DNA of 64,000 bases, from contig CP048838.1 of the NCBI GenBank assembly GCA_012317185.1, positions 1,178,001 through 1,242,000 of the forward strand. The letters are read 5' to 3'. The notes below the pieces were generated by a model. That model saw nothing but the letters and a program-made list of their open reading frames with translations, did no database searches and was not told where the DNA came from. Origin of the DNA: [Clostridium] innocuum. Its GTDB lineage: Bacteria; Bacillota_I; Bacilli_A; Erysipelotrichales; Erysipelotrichaceae. Position 1 is the stretch's first letter. Each line of letters starts with the position of its first letter. The translations under genes were made by a program, and so were the position numbers. Below, piece after piece: positions 18,299-26,804 of this stretch.

Positions 18299-18384
18299 TA
18301 CAATTTATTATCTGCACATTCTGTGCAGTTGCAACCTTTCTGGGGTTTCTGCTGCATAACATGGAAGAATCATCCGGAATATAG
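18295..18384 (+). CDS. 29-aa single-helix membrane micropeptide, ATGA-coupled to the TVP38 gene
   Basis: A 30-codon frame starting MIQFIICTFCAVATFLGFLL and ending HNMEESSGI. Its ATG overlaps the TGA of the upstream gene (ATGA), the usual sign of translational coupling, and it ends 33 bases before the response-regulator start. Residues 2-20 form one membrane helix with two Cys; the tail is acidic. Because it lies between a membrane protein and a sensor kinase gene, a regulatory subunit role for either is possible. Not matched to any family I know; it could also be a chance frame, though placement argues against that. Confidence 0.5.
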   Translation: MIQFIICTFCAVATFLGFLLHNMEESSGI

Positions 18385-18417
18385 TACAATTACACTTGTT
18401 GAGAGGGAGTGAAGGCT

Positions 18418-19128
18418 ATGGATCATAACATACTCGTCGTGGAGGACGAAAAAGGAATACGGGAGGCTATACAGATATATCTGAAAAATCAGGGATATCG
18501 TGTATTTCTGGCTGAAAACGGCCAGGAGGGTCTGAACATAATAAAACGTGAAACAATTCATCTGGCTGTGGTGGATATCATGATGCCGGTTATGGATGGA
18601 ATCACTATGACGATGGAGGTGCGTAAGGAGTATGATTTTCCAATCATCTTTCTGAGTGCGAAATCCGAAGATATCGATAAAATAACCGGCTTGAATATCG
18701 GTGCGGATGATTATATCACAAAGCCGTTTGGCTCTATGGAGCTGCTGGCCCGTGTCCGCAGTCAGCTGCGCCGCTATGAACAGATTCTGATGCTGAAAGA
18801 GCATGCGGTATCCTCTGCGAATCGTGAGGAGGAAATTTACAGCATTGGGACACTGGAATTAAACAGCACGACAAAGGAAGTGCGTGTGGATAATCAGATC
18901 GTCAAGCTGCGGCCGAAGGAGTTTATGATACTGGAGCTGTTGATGAAGCATGCGGGGCGTGTATTTTCAGCACAGCAGATATATGAAGCTGTCTGGAATG
19001 AGGAAGCAATCAATACGGAAACCGTGATGGTGCATATCCGTAAGCTAAGAGAGAAAATCGAGCTGGATCCCAAGCATCCGCGCTATTTAAAGGTGGTCTG
19101 GGGGATCGGCTATAAAATAGAAAAATAA
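18418..19128 (+). CDS. OmpR/PhoB-family response regulator
   Basis: 236 residues from ATG 18418 (MDHNILVVEDEKGIREAIQI); GGGAG lies 8 bases upstream, while the GTG at 18409 overlaps it. The receiver has VEDEKG acidic pocket, phospho-acceptor Asp in VVDIMMPVMDG (about residue 53), Ser in FLSAKSED and Lys in YITKPFG. The C-terminal winged helix ends with VMVHIRKLREKIE and YLKVVWGIGYKIE. Probably DNA-binding partner of the kinase 14 bases downstream. The operon with TVP38 suggests envelope or lipid stress as the signal, by inference. Confidence 0.92.
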   Translation: MDHNILVVEDEKGIREAIQIYLKNQGYRVFLAENGQEGLNIIKRETIHLAVVDIMMPVMDGITMTMEVRKEYDFPIIFLSAKSEDIDKITGLNIGADDYITKPFGSMELLARVRSQLRRYEQILMLKEHAVSSANREEEIYSIGTLELNSTTKEVRVDNQIVKLRPKEFMILELLMKHAGRVFSAQQIYEAVWNEEAINTETVMVHIRKLREKIELDPKHPRYLKVVWGIGYKIEK

Positions 19129-19142
19129 AAACAGGTGATCTT

Positions 19143-21290
19143 ATGAAGAAAAAACATATATTTCTAACATCGTTCATTGCGCTGCTTTCTGTAATGAGCC
19201 TTATGATTTGCTCCGTATATCGAAATGATCAGATTCAGGAGCTGGGGCGTTCCGGCAAGCAGGCGGTCATATGGTATCTTGAAAATGATATTCAGGAGAG
19301 TGTGCTGGGTCTTGCACAGACGATACGCCCGAAGGATGATGCTATCAAATTTGATTCCAGACTGCCGGATTATCTGAAAAGCATGATATCCAATGATTTA
19401 AAAGAAAAAGTCACAAAAAGCTTTCTGGAATTGAAGGAGGATGCCAATTTTCAATATTATGCAAAGGATTTGAAAAGCGGCAGAGAATATGGAAACAAAA
19501 AGCTGAGGGAAATGCCTCAGAATGAGCTTCGTGACAGCAGTCTGTTGTATGGTATTCTGGAGTATGATAAGGATGGTGTAGCGAAAATTCTGGGAGATTT
19601 CAGTGACATGGATTTCCAGCAGCAGTCATTGACCCGGTATCTGCGTTATTTTGATTCTGTTGAGGAAAACGGAGCCATGATAACCTATCATATAAATGAT
19701 GAACAATTCACACAGGCACAGGCAATGATTCAGAATCCGAAGCAGATGAAGATCATCTTCCGTGTACCAAAGGAGGTTACAAAGGATCAGGGATTGATTG
19801 CGCGAACCGTGTATGACTGGTCGAATTATACGCAGTTCTCCGCTATCGCCGCTATGATCGCTACAATGGTCCTGATTCTGTATCTGTTGTTTTATCCGAT
19901 TGCAATCGTTGAGGAAGTGAATCCGTTCCAGACCTTTAAGAAAGTGAAATTCGGTTTCCTGTTTATTTTGCTGGCAACCGGAATTACGCTGGGGACTGCC
20001 GGTGTCATGGCATTGAGCGGAGCTACGATCAGCGGTACATTGCAGAGTGTCATGAATGAATATCATATTATGATGTCTGAAGAGCTTCTGTTTGTGGCAA
20101 ATGTCGTATCCTGGATGCTGCTGTTCCTGATGATCAGTATCGCCTTGTTTGCGGTGAAGTATATATTTGTAAAGGGATTCTGGAAATATATGAAGGAGGA
20201 TACTGTTCTGGGCAGTATGATCGCCGGCATACATCGGCATATAGATGCCCTGGCGGAAATTGATTTGAAGGATAATGCAAACCGCAGGCTGTTAAAGTTC
20301 ATGCTGATGCAGATCGTCATCATGATAGCTCTGTGTCTGTTCTGGTGGTTTGGCATGTTTCTGGCAATCATCTATGGCTTTGCCCTCTTCCTGTGGCTGA
20401 AGCAAAAGCTCAATGCAGTACAGAATGATTATCGAACCTTGCTGAAGCAGACGCAGGAGCTGAAGGAGGGAAACTTTCAGGCAGAGCTGCCGCAGGATGT
20501 CGGTATCTTCAATGCCCTGAAGGATGAATTTGGAGAAATTCGCGTGGGCTTTGAGAAAGCAGTGCAGGAGGAAACGAAATCTCAGAATATGAAAACAGAG
20601 CTCATCAGCAATGTGTCACATGATTTGAAGACACCGCTGACCGGAATCCGCAATTACGTAGAGCTTCTGCAGCAGGAGGGTATCAGTGAAGCACAGCGTA
20701 GGGAGTATGTGAGCATGCTGGATCAGTATGCCAAACGGCTGCATGCTCTGATGGAGGATTTGTTTGAGGTTAGCAAGGCAAACAGCGGAAATATTCAGCT
20801 GGATATGGCCCGTCTGGATATTATCGCACTGGTGGAGCAGGTACAGGCAGAGTGCAGTGAGCTTCTACAGGAACGCGGGCTGGAGGTACTCTGGAATCTG
20901 CATGGTGAAAAACAGCTGAGTGTACTGCTGGACGGCAGTAAGGCATTCCGGATATTTGAAAATCTGTTTATCAATATACACCATTATGCATTAGAGCATA
21001 CCCGTGTGTATGTGGATATCCGCAAGACAGCCAACCGGGTACGGATTGAATGCAAAAATATATCAAAGGAACCGTTGAATTTTGATACGGATGATATTGT
21101 GGATCGCTTCGTTCGCGGAGATAAATCGCGTCATGACGGAGGCAGCGGACTTGGTCTGGCTATTGCCAAGAGCTTTACAGAGGCGATGAAGGGCAGCTTC
21201 CATATTGAAACGGATGGAGATTTGTTTAAGGCGATTATTGAATTTCCACTGATTGATGATACTTTAGCAGAAAATCAGGAGGAAGGCTAG
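19143..21290 (+). CDS. Membrane sensor histidine kinase with multi-helix sensor region
   Basis: 715 residues. One helix at residues 5-24, a 200-residue extracytoplasmic domain, then about five more helices between residues 235 and 435 (for example MIATMVLILYLLFYPIAIV and FMLMQIVIMIALCLFWWF), unlike the common two-helix layout. HisKA: phospho-acceptor His in SNVSHDLKTPLTGIRNYVEL near residue 492. HATPase: N-box weakly NLFINIHHYALEH, G-box GGSGLGLAIAKSF near 666. Phosphorylates the adjacent regulator. A terminator follows. The signal is unknown. Confidence 0.9.
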   Translation: MKKKHIFLTSFIALLSVMSLMICSVYRNDQIQELGRSGKQAVIWYLENDIQESVLGLAQTIRPKDDAIKFDSRLPDYLKSMISNDLKEKVTKSFLELKEDANFQYYAKDLKSGREYGNKKLREMPQNELRDSSLLYGILEYDKDGVAKILGDFSDMDFQQQSLTRYLRYFDSVEENGAMITYHINDEQFTQAQAMIQNPKQMKIIFRVPKEVTKDQGLIARTVYDWSNYTQFSAIAAMIATMVLILYLLFYPIAIVEEVNPFQTFKKVKFGFLFILLATGITLGTAGVMALSGATISGTLQSVMNEYHIMMSEELLFVANVVSWMLLFLMISIALFAVKYIFVKGFWKYMKEDTVLGSMIAGIHRHIDALAEIDLKDNANRRLLKFMLMQIVIMIALCLFWWFGMFLAIIYGFALFLWLKQKLNAVQNDYRTLLKQTQELKEGNFQAELPQDVGIFNALKDEFGEIRVGFEKAVQEETKSQNMKTELISNVSHDLKTPLTGIRNYVELLQQEGISEAQRREYVSMLDQYAKRLHALMEDLFEVSKANSGNIQLDMARLDIIALVEQVQAECSELLQERGLEVLWNLHGEKQLSVLLDGSKAFRIFENLFINIHHYALEHTRVYVDIRKTANRVRIECKNISKEPLNFDTDDIVDRFVRGDKSRHDGGSGLGLAIAKSFTEAMKGSFHIETDGDLFKAIIEFPLIDDTLAENQEEG

Positions 21291-21322
21291 AAGCCTTATA
21301 TGAAAATATGATGGATAGAAGG

Positions 21323-21349
21323 GACCGGATCATATATACCGGTCTTTTT
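21323..21349 (+). terminator. Terminator of the TVP38/two-component operon
   Basis: GACCGG (21323-21328) and CCGGTC (21339-21344) form the stem, followed by TTTTT. Confidence 0.8.
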
Positions 21350-21476
21350 CTACATTCTTCTGCGGGGATGTGGGGAACTGACTTACAGGTAGCATTATCT
21401 TCTCCTTGCATTATTTTGATTGCATAGTATTTAAGATTTGATTATGTTAAGATAGGGTTATACGAGGAGAAACATT

Positions 21477-21928
21477 ATGAGAATAGAAAAAGCAAAACAA
21501 GAAAAGATTAAAGATATAGTGCAGATATCAAAAAGGGCATTTGAATCAGATGTATTCGTTGGAGGTGTAGAAAAGGATAGTCCTCCAGATTACGATTCAG
21601 TGGAGTGGCATGAAAAAATGCTGGAAGGGAATCATTTGTTTCAAGCAATGGTGGAGGATACGATTGTAGGTGGAGCAATTTTATTTCTGGACGAGATAGA
21701 ACTAAGCTGTATGTAGGAAGAATTTTTATTGATGATAAGTATCATAGAAAGGGATATGGAAAGGCATTGATGGAGAGTGTTGAGGAAATATATCCGACCG
21801 TGAAAGAGGTGCATCTTGATACACCGGTTTGGAATGTAAGAACAAACTCTTTTTATAGAAAATCAGGGTATGTTATGGAGAAACAAGAAGAAGGCTTTAT
21901 TTTTTATAAAAAAGTTTTAAGTAGATAA
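21477..21928 (+). pseudogene. GNAT acetyltransferase broken by a one-base frameshift
   Basis: The frame starts at ATG 21477 with GAGGAG upstream (MRIEKAKQEKIKDIVQISK) and stops at 21716. Acetyltransferase sequence continues in another frame as RTKLYVGRIFIDDKYHRKGY with the GNAT acetyl-CoA loop HRKGYGKALM, ending at 21928 (YKKVLSR). Adding one G in the run at about 21692 (GACGAG-ATAGAA) restores a single 150-residue N-acetyltransferase reading ILFLDEDRTKLYVGRI across the joint. The rest is intact, so the lesion is either recent or a sequencing error. First gene of the AT-rich region. Confidence 0.85.
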
Positions 21929-21976
21929 ATCCCTGTTTATTAAACAGAGAAATTAGATCTCGGAGGAGGGAAGCTC

Positions 21977-22402
21977 ATGAAGAAAACGATGAGAATTGTA
22001 TTTTCCTGTATGCTGATATTATCTTTATTTGGATGTAACTCTTCGACAAAAAATGTAAAAATTGATTATGGATCATCTGCAATCTATACAGAAGAAGACA
22101 TGGATACTGCGATAGATCAAATAAAAGAAACCTTCAAATCGTTAGAGGGATGTGAGTTGCATAGTCTTTCATATTCGTCAGATGATGTTTGTTTGGATCA
22201 AGAAAATATTGTATGGATGAATGATCTGGAGCATGCTAATGATGATAAGCAGGTTTTTACACAATGTATCATGTTCAATAGCAGCTTTCGCTCTCCGAAA
22301 AAAGGTGGTGGAGCTTGGGAACCTAACGAAGAATATACATGGTCTTGGTGGTTAGCTCGAAGTGAAGGCGGAGAATGGAAGCTGATGACGTATGGGTATT
22401 AA
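21977..22402 (+). CDS. Small lipoprotein, function unknown
   Basis: 141 residues. The N-terminus MKKTMRIVFSCMLILSLFGC is a lipoprotein signal with lipobox LFGC, so Cys20 would be lipidated and the protein anchored outside the membrane. The remainder is acidic and ends with a Trp-rich WSWWLARSEGGEWKLMTYGY segment; I recognise no domain. CGGAGGAGG gives a strong ribosome site. AT-rich like its neighbours. Confidence 0.7.
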   Translation: MKKTMRIVFSCMLILSLFGCNSSTKNVKIDYGSSAIYTEEDMDTAIDQIKETFKSLEGCELHSLSYSSDDVCLDQENIVWMNDLEHANDDKQVFTQCIMFNSSFRSPKKGGGAWEPNEEYTWSWWLARSEGGEWKLMTYGY

Positions 22403-22456
22403 GAACCGAATGTTTCCAGTTTCCGACGAATCAGAATTTGTAGGGGGTGAATAACA

Positions 22457-22837
22457 ATGGAATACATGATTGATGATAGAGAGCTAAATGCCTCAATATT
22501 TATTGATTTTGTTAATAAAGTATGGCAAGGCAATTATGATTTGGATAAAACACAGATAGCATTATCTAAAACTATAAATTTAACAGCTTATGATAATGAT
22601 AAGCTCATAGGTTGCTTGCGTATCCTTTCAGATGGATATTATTTTGGAACAATTACAGAATTACTTGTTCTTCCACAATATCAAAAACAAGGTGTTGGAA
22701 GTAAACTTCTTCAACTTGCAAAGGATAATACACCCACAATGTTATATTTTGGCTCACAACCAACAGTAGAGCAATTTTATGAAAAGAATGGTTGTCAAAA
22801 AAGTTTACAATCCTATATTATTAAAAAGGAAAGATAA
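22457..22837 (+). CDS. GNAT-family N-acetyltransferase
   Basis: 126 residues, short for the family but with the essential parts: beta-strand TELLVLPQYQKQGVGSKLLQ containing the acetyl-CoA pyrophosphate loop QKQGVG, and the C-terminal FYEKNGCQ motif. Transfers an acetyl group to an amine of unknown identity. The ATG follows TAGGGGGTG. Cytosolic. Second GNAT gene in 1 kb, the first being frameshifted; the two are not close paralogues. Confidence 0.8.
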   Translation: MEYMIDDRELNASIFIDFVNKVWQGNYDLDKTQIALSKTINLTAYDNDKLIGCLRILSDGYYFGTITELLVLPQYQKQGVGSKLLQLAKDNTPTMLYFGSQPTVEQFYEKNGCQKSLQSYIIKKER

Positions 22838-22940
22838 ATTTCAGTTTATCAAATTGTAAAATTTGAATTTTATGTGATATTAAGGTGAAGTCTGAATCTG
22901 AGATTTCTAATATAAGTTATATAATGAAGGAGTGATTGTG

Positions 22941-23975
22941 TTGAATGAACTAAATAATATTTTTCTTGATAAAGTTAGTATGGTTGTTGAAGAGGCGAGA
23001 AAAAATGTAAAAACTGCAGTTAATATTATGATGGTATATACTTACTTCGAAATAGGAAGAATGATAGTAGAAGAAGAACAAAGCGGTTCTAATAGAGCTG
23101 AATATGGAAAATATATTATAAAAAATCTATCAAATTTTTTAACTGAAAATTATGGAAAAGGATATTCGGTTGACAATTTGAAATTAATGAGAAGATTTTA
23201 TTCAATTTACTGTGAAGACACAATTGGGGAAACAGTGTTTCCCCAATTCAAAAATCTTCCTACTACTACAAATGGAAGAAGGTTTTATTTAAGTTGGTCA
23301 CACTATTTAAAATTAATGAGAATATCAAATGTTGATGAAAGGCATTTTTATGAAATAGAGACAATTAAGAATGACTGGAGTCTCTCTGAATTGAAACGGC
23401 AATATAATTCATCATTATATGAAAGACTTGCATTAAGTAAAAACAAAGAAGAAGTTATTGATTTATCTAGAAATGGACAACTGATAGAAAAACCATCTGA
23501 TGCAATTAAAGATCCATATGTATTAGAATTTCTTGGTCTTCAAGAGTTACCTGTGTATTCGGAGTCAGAATTAGAAAATAAAATTATTGATCATTTACAG
23601 CAGTTCCTACTTGAATTAGGTAAGGGATTTGCATTTGTGGGAAGACAAGTGCGTTTGACGTTTGATGAGGAGCATTTTAAAGTTGATTTAGTGTTTTTTA
23701 ATAGAATTTTACGCTGTTTTGTATTAATTGATTTAAAAATTGGCGAATTAAAGCATCAAGATATTGGACAAATGCAAATGTACGTTAACTATTATGATCG
23801 TAAAATTAAACTGGAAGATGAAAATAAAACAATAGGTATCATCCTTTGTAAGGATACAAAACAATCTATTGTTGAAATGACTTTACCTGAAAATAATAAT
23901 ACAATTTTCGCTAGTAAATATGAAACAGTGTTACCTAGCAAAGAGGCTTTGCAAAAATTATTAAATGAAGAATAG
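22941..23975 (+). CDS. PDDEXK nuclease, DUF1016/YhcG family
   Basis: About 344 residues. The N-terminal DUF1016 helical domain (YTYFEIGRMIVEEEQ; YGKGYSVDNLKLMRRFY) precedes the C-terminal YhcG PD-(D/E)xK nuclease with VDLVFFNRILRCFVLIDLKIG and GQMQMYVNYYD, where the DLK replaces the usual ExK but is common in this family. Start is uncertain: GGAG lies 8 bases from TTG 22941 and 5 from GTG 22938. YhcG proteins often accompany restriction-modification loci or mobile DNA; here it is an orphan with none beside it. A defence or mobile-element role is inference. Confidence 0.85.
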   Translation: MNELNNIFLDKVSMVVEEARKNVKTAVNIMMVYTYFEIGRMIVEEEQSGSNRAEYGKYIIKNLSNFLTENYGKGYSVDNLKLMRRFYSIYCEDTIGETVFPQFKNLPTTTNGRRFYLSWSHYLKLMRISNVDERHFYEIETIKNDWSLSELKRQYNSSLYERLALSKNKEEVIDLSRNGQLIEKPSDAIKDPYVLEFLGLQELPVYSESELENKIIDHLQQFLLELGKGFAFVGRQVRLTFDEEHFKVDLVFFNRILRCFVLIDLKIGELKHQDIGQMQMYVNYYDRKIKLEDENKTIGIILCKDTKQSIVEMTLPENNNTIFASKYETVLPSKEALQKLLNEE

Positions 23976-24026
23976 ACAAATTCCAGATTATGTAACTGAT
24001 AAATTAGAATTTTAGGAGATGAAAAT

Positions 24027-24392
24027 ATGATAACGGGATATTATTGCACTAATATTTTTTCTGAGCAAGCAAAAGAACTTATAGCTTTTTATAAAGAGGT
24101 ATTAGGAATACCTTTTATCAAGACAGATGTTGATGAATCGAATGGGGTTTATCTTGGCTTTATAGAAAACGCACCCACTCTTTGTATATGGGATTGTAAA
24201 GTATTCGACGCACAACCGACAGGACATCAATCATTTGTTTTTCAAACAGATAATCTCGATTTAACGATGGAATGTTTGAAGAAAAAAGAGGTTGTCCTGT
24301 CCGAAGCTATTAGATATGATTGGGGTACTTATGAGGTTCGCTTAAACGATATTGACGGAAACGAGATAGTGATAGTTGAGCTAACTAAATAA
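24027..24392 (+). CDS. VOC (glyoxalase/bleomycin-resistance fold) protein
   Basis: 121 residues in the vicinal-oxygen-chelate fold: beta-alpha-beta unit ITGYYCTNIFSEQAKELIAF YKEVLG at the start and the C-terminal VRLNDIDGNEIVIVEL strand with the terminal Glu metal ligand position. Such proteins isomerise glyoxal adducts, bind antibiotics or act as dioxygenases; nothing here fixes which. TTAGGAG precedes the ATG. A terminator follows before the PadR operon. Confidence 0.75.
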   Translation: MITGYYCTNIFSEQAKELIAFYKEVLGIPFIKTDVDESNGVYLGFIENAPTLCIWDCKVFDAQPTGHQSFVFQTDNLDLTMECLKKKEVVLSEAIRYDWGTYEVRLNDIDGNEIVIVELTK

Positions 24393-24459
24393 CTAAATTA
24401 GAATTTGGAGGTTCTATGCTCATGTAAATAACAAGATAATCTACATATAACAATTTTGG

Positions 24460-24486
24460 AGCAGGGCTTTACTTCCTGCTTCTTTT
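24460..24486 (+). terminator. Terminator upstream of the PadR operon
   Basis: AGCAGG (24460-24465) pairs with CCTGCT (24475-24480), followed by TCTTTT. Confidence 0.55.
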
Positions 24487-24493
24487 ATATCTA

Positions 24494-24546
24494 TTGACAT
24501 CGTTAGAAAAAACAAATATAATAGTAATATTACTAATAGTAATATG
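24494..24546 (+). promoter_or_regulatory. Consensus promoter with palindromic operator before the PadR gene
   Basis: TTGACA (24494-24499), a 17-base spacer and TATAAT (24517-24522) form a perfect consensus promoter. Directly abutting the -10 is the perfect palindrome AGTAATATTACT (24523-24534), and the decamer ATAGTAATAT occurs at 24521-24530 and again at 24536-24545. A repressor bound here would cover the transcription start, so auto-repression by the PadR protein is likely. Confidence 0.75.
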
Positions 24547-24556
24547 GGGGAGACGT

Positions 24557-25090
24557 ATGGATAATATTATACTTGGTATTTTACTGTTGAGCAGCAGAAC
24601 AATTTATCAGTTGCGTGAAAGGATAGATAAAGGGCTTAATATGATGTATAGCAGCAGTATGGGAAGTATACAGGCTGCCATAAAGAAATTGCTTAATTAT
24701 GGATATATTCAGTATGAAGAAACCGTTGAGAATGGAAAATATAAAAAAATTTATTCCATAACGGAGAGTGGGAAACAGAAATTTATTGAGTGGGTATCCT
24801 CTCCGATGGAAATGCAGAGTAGTAAAAATCCTGAATTGGCTAAATTGTATTTTATGGGTTTTTCAAGAAAAGAAAAGCGGAAATTAGGGTTACAGGAGTA
24901 TATATCAAAGTTAAAAGAACAGTATAATGTGTTGAATGCCATTTGCAAAGAAGCAGAAAATGTCAAAGTTCCTGATGAACACAAGGAAATTCTTTATTAT
25001 CAGCTTACCGCAGCCCGATATGGCAGAGACTTTATGAAATTTAATATTGAGTGGTATCAGAAACTGCTTGATGAAATGAGGAACGAATGA
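24557..25090 (+). CDS. PadR-family transcriptional regulator
   Basis: 177 residues from ATG 24557 (MDNIILGILLLSSRTIYQLR), GGGGGAGA upstream; the longer frame at 24494 begins inside the -35 box. Residues 1-85 are the PadR winged helix (SIQAAIKKLLNYGYIQYEET; ITESGKQKFIEWVSSPM), and the C-terminal part is the Vir_act_alpha_C-like dimerisation helix. It overlaps the hydrolase gene by four bases (ATGA). By analogy with PadR proteins, it would repress its own operon until an aromatic or toxic ligand binds. Confidence 0.88.
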   Translation: MDNIILGILLLSSRTIYQLRERIDKGLNMMYSSSMGSIQAAIKKLLNYGYIQYEETVENGKYKKIYSITESGKQKFIEWVSSPMEMQSSKNPELAKLYFMGFSRKEKRKLGLQEYISKLKEQYNVLNAICKEAENVKVPDEHKEILYYQLTAARYGRDFMKFNIEWYQKLLDEMRNE

Positions 25091-25884
25091 TTATGAAACC
25101 AATAAAGTTAGTTAACTCACCGATTACATATTTTGTTAGCCGAGTGGAGCAAGCTGAATGGATACTGTTTATCCACGCTGCTTTTGCCAATCATACTATG
25201 TTCAGGGAACAATTTGAGTATTTTCAGAATAATTACAATATTCTGGCGATTGACATCATTGGTCACGGACAATCAACTGATACAAAAAAAGGTGATACGA
25301 TAGATAAAATGTCAGAGTGGATATTTGATATTTTAAAGGTAGAAAATATTGAAAAAATGCATATTGTCGGCGTTTCATTAGGTGCAGTTTTAGCACAGGA
25401 TTTTGCTAATCGTTATCCATACGCAGTAAGCTCACTTGCTTGTTTTGGTGGATATGACATCAATAATTTTGATAGTAAAATGCAGAGGGAAAATGGTGTG
25501 AAACAGCTGCTAATGATGTTGAAAGCCCTTTTTTCGGTCAAATGGTTTGCAAAAGAAAATAAGAAAATTTCTGCCTATACTTTACAGGCGCAAGATAAGT
25601 TTTTTGATATGAACATACTTTTTCCAAAAAAGTCATTTATGTTTCTGGCAACACTCAACAGTATGGTAAACAAGTATAAGACGGAAAAACGAAATTATCC
25701 CTTATTGATTGGATGTGGAAGTTCTGATATTCCAATGGAGTTAGAAGCCATAAAAAAATGGAAAAGCAGCGAACCCGATTGTACGGTAGTTATTTTTGAA
25801 AATGCCGGACATTGTGTAAATATGGATGTACCGCAGGAGTTTAATAAAGCAATGGAGAAATTTTGGGGAAGTGCAAATCAATAA
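25087..25884 (+). CDS. Alpha/beta hydrolase
   Basis: 265 residues (start 25087, or 25093 with better ribosome spacing). The alpha/beta fold shows DIIGHGQSTD after strand 4, the nucleophile elbow VGVSLGAVLA (Ser near residue 100) and the catalytic His in FENAGHCVNMD near the end. Cleaves or transfers an ester/amide-type bond on an unknown substrate. Coupled by a 4-base overlap to the PadR regulator, whose ligand may be the enzyme's substrate. Confidence 0.82.
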   Translation: MIMKPIKLVNSPITYFVSRVEQAEWILFIHAAFANHTMFREQFEYFQNNYNILAIDIIGHGQSTDTKKGDTIDKMSEWIFDILKVENIEKMHIVGVSLGAVLAQDFANRYPYAVSSLACFGGYDINNFDSKMQRENGVKQLLMMLKALFSVKWFAKENKKISAYTLQAQDKFFDMNILFPKKSFMFLATLNSMVNKYKTEKRNYPLLIGCGSSDIPMELEAIKKWKSSEPDCTVVIFENAGHCVNMDVPQEFNKAMEKFWGSANQ

Positions 25885-25903
25885 GACTAACAGTGCGTAA
25901 TAC

Positions 25904-26405
25904 TGGATGGGTGTGTTAAATGAGTTGAAAAGCAGAAGGAGTAAAGGAAGCTTCCTTATTCTGTGCAGTTGGTCTTACAGGGGTTCAGACAAGGCATAGG
26001 AGCAGTCTATGCAAAGACACGCATACAGCGCTGTAATATCCATCAAATCCGCAACTGTACACGCTTCGTAAGCTATAAGCATATCAAGGGATTTATGCCA
26101 GAGGCGGGAAGAGCCAGACAGTTTTTCCAAATGATGACAGTTTGAGAAAGATGCTTTATCCGGCAATACAGAATCTAAGCAGTAAGTGGACACAGAGATG
26201 TAGAAACTGGGATCTTATTCAGAATCAACTTTCCATTATGAACGCAGCAGATGCGTAACGTGCAAAGATAAAAACAAAAAAAATCAGTATATCCCTTTGT
26301 GAACTGAGTATACTGATAATGCATAAATTGATGATAATTAGACATGATTCGTCATTTACATATCTAATTCTGTCGATTATTACTTACACATGATTCTTCA
26401 CATTC
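25904..26405 (+). mobile_element. IS256-family insertion sequence remnant
   Basis: Disconnected transposase pieces appear in order in different frames: WMGVLNELKSRRSKGS (from 25904), GIGAVYAKTRIQRCNIHQIR plus NCTRFVSYKHIKGFMP (25990-26100), and LRKMLYPAIQNLSSKWTQRC followed by RNWDLIQNQLSIM ending at 26258. These match the mutator-type transposase core and C-terminus (IQRCNIHQIRN and the terminal KWTQR-RNWD-QLSI). TTACACATGATTCTTCACA (26390-26408) resembles an IS256 right inverted end. The 5' half and left end are gone, and frameshifts and an internal deletion make it inactive. Confidence 0.8.
26276..26320 (-). terminator. Hairpin with T-run on the minus strand, inside the IS remnant's 3' flank
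   Basis: ATCAGTATA and TATACTGAT flank a 17-base loop at about 26288-26322, and the minus strand continues with a run of eight T. It lies about 480 bases past the stop of the minus-strand MATE gene and may end long transcripts from it, or be part of the old IS. Confidence 0.5.
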
Positions 26406-26534
26406 CCGCCTTGGATTTCTCTAGTGCTTCCATTATCTTATAAAAGATTACAAGTATCATGTGTTACAAATAAAATAGGGTCATTTCCATTCATTACATG
26501 GTGACTATTATGGCTGCTATGTTCATTGCATCAT

Positions 26535-26565
26535 AAGAAGGAGCTTCCATATGCGCTCCTTCTTT
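26535..26565 (+). terminator. Hairpin AAGAAGGAGC / GCGCTCCTTCTTT
   Basis: A near-perfect stem (26535-26544 with 26554-26565) ending in CTTT on the plus strand. Works in either direction; lies between the IS remnant and the convergent MATE gene. Confidence 0.5.
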
Positions 26566-26804
26566 GTGATTCTGACTTATTTCTTTACTTATAAACATGG
26601 GGAATTCCCTGTGACACCGCCACCCACTAATCCAAGTGTTAAGTTATCTAATAGAAGTCCGCCTGGAAACCCTATCATCAATCTCCATGCTAATGTAACA
26701 TTATGTTTTTTTATTTCCCTTATTTCACCTCCATAATTTTCATTTATCTTAATCTCAGTTACTTCACAAAACTGTGATTTATATGTCAATGAAAACTACA
26801 TCGC

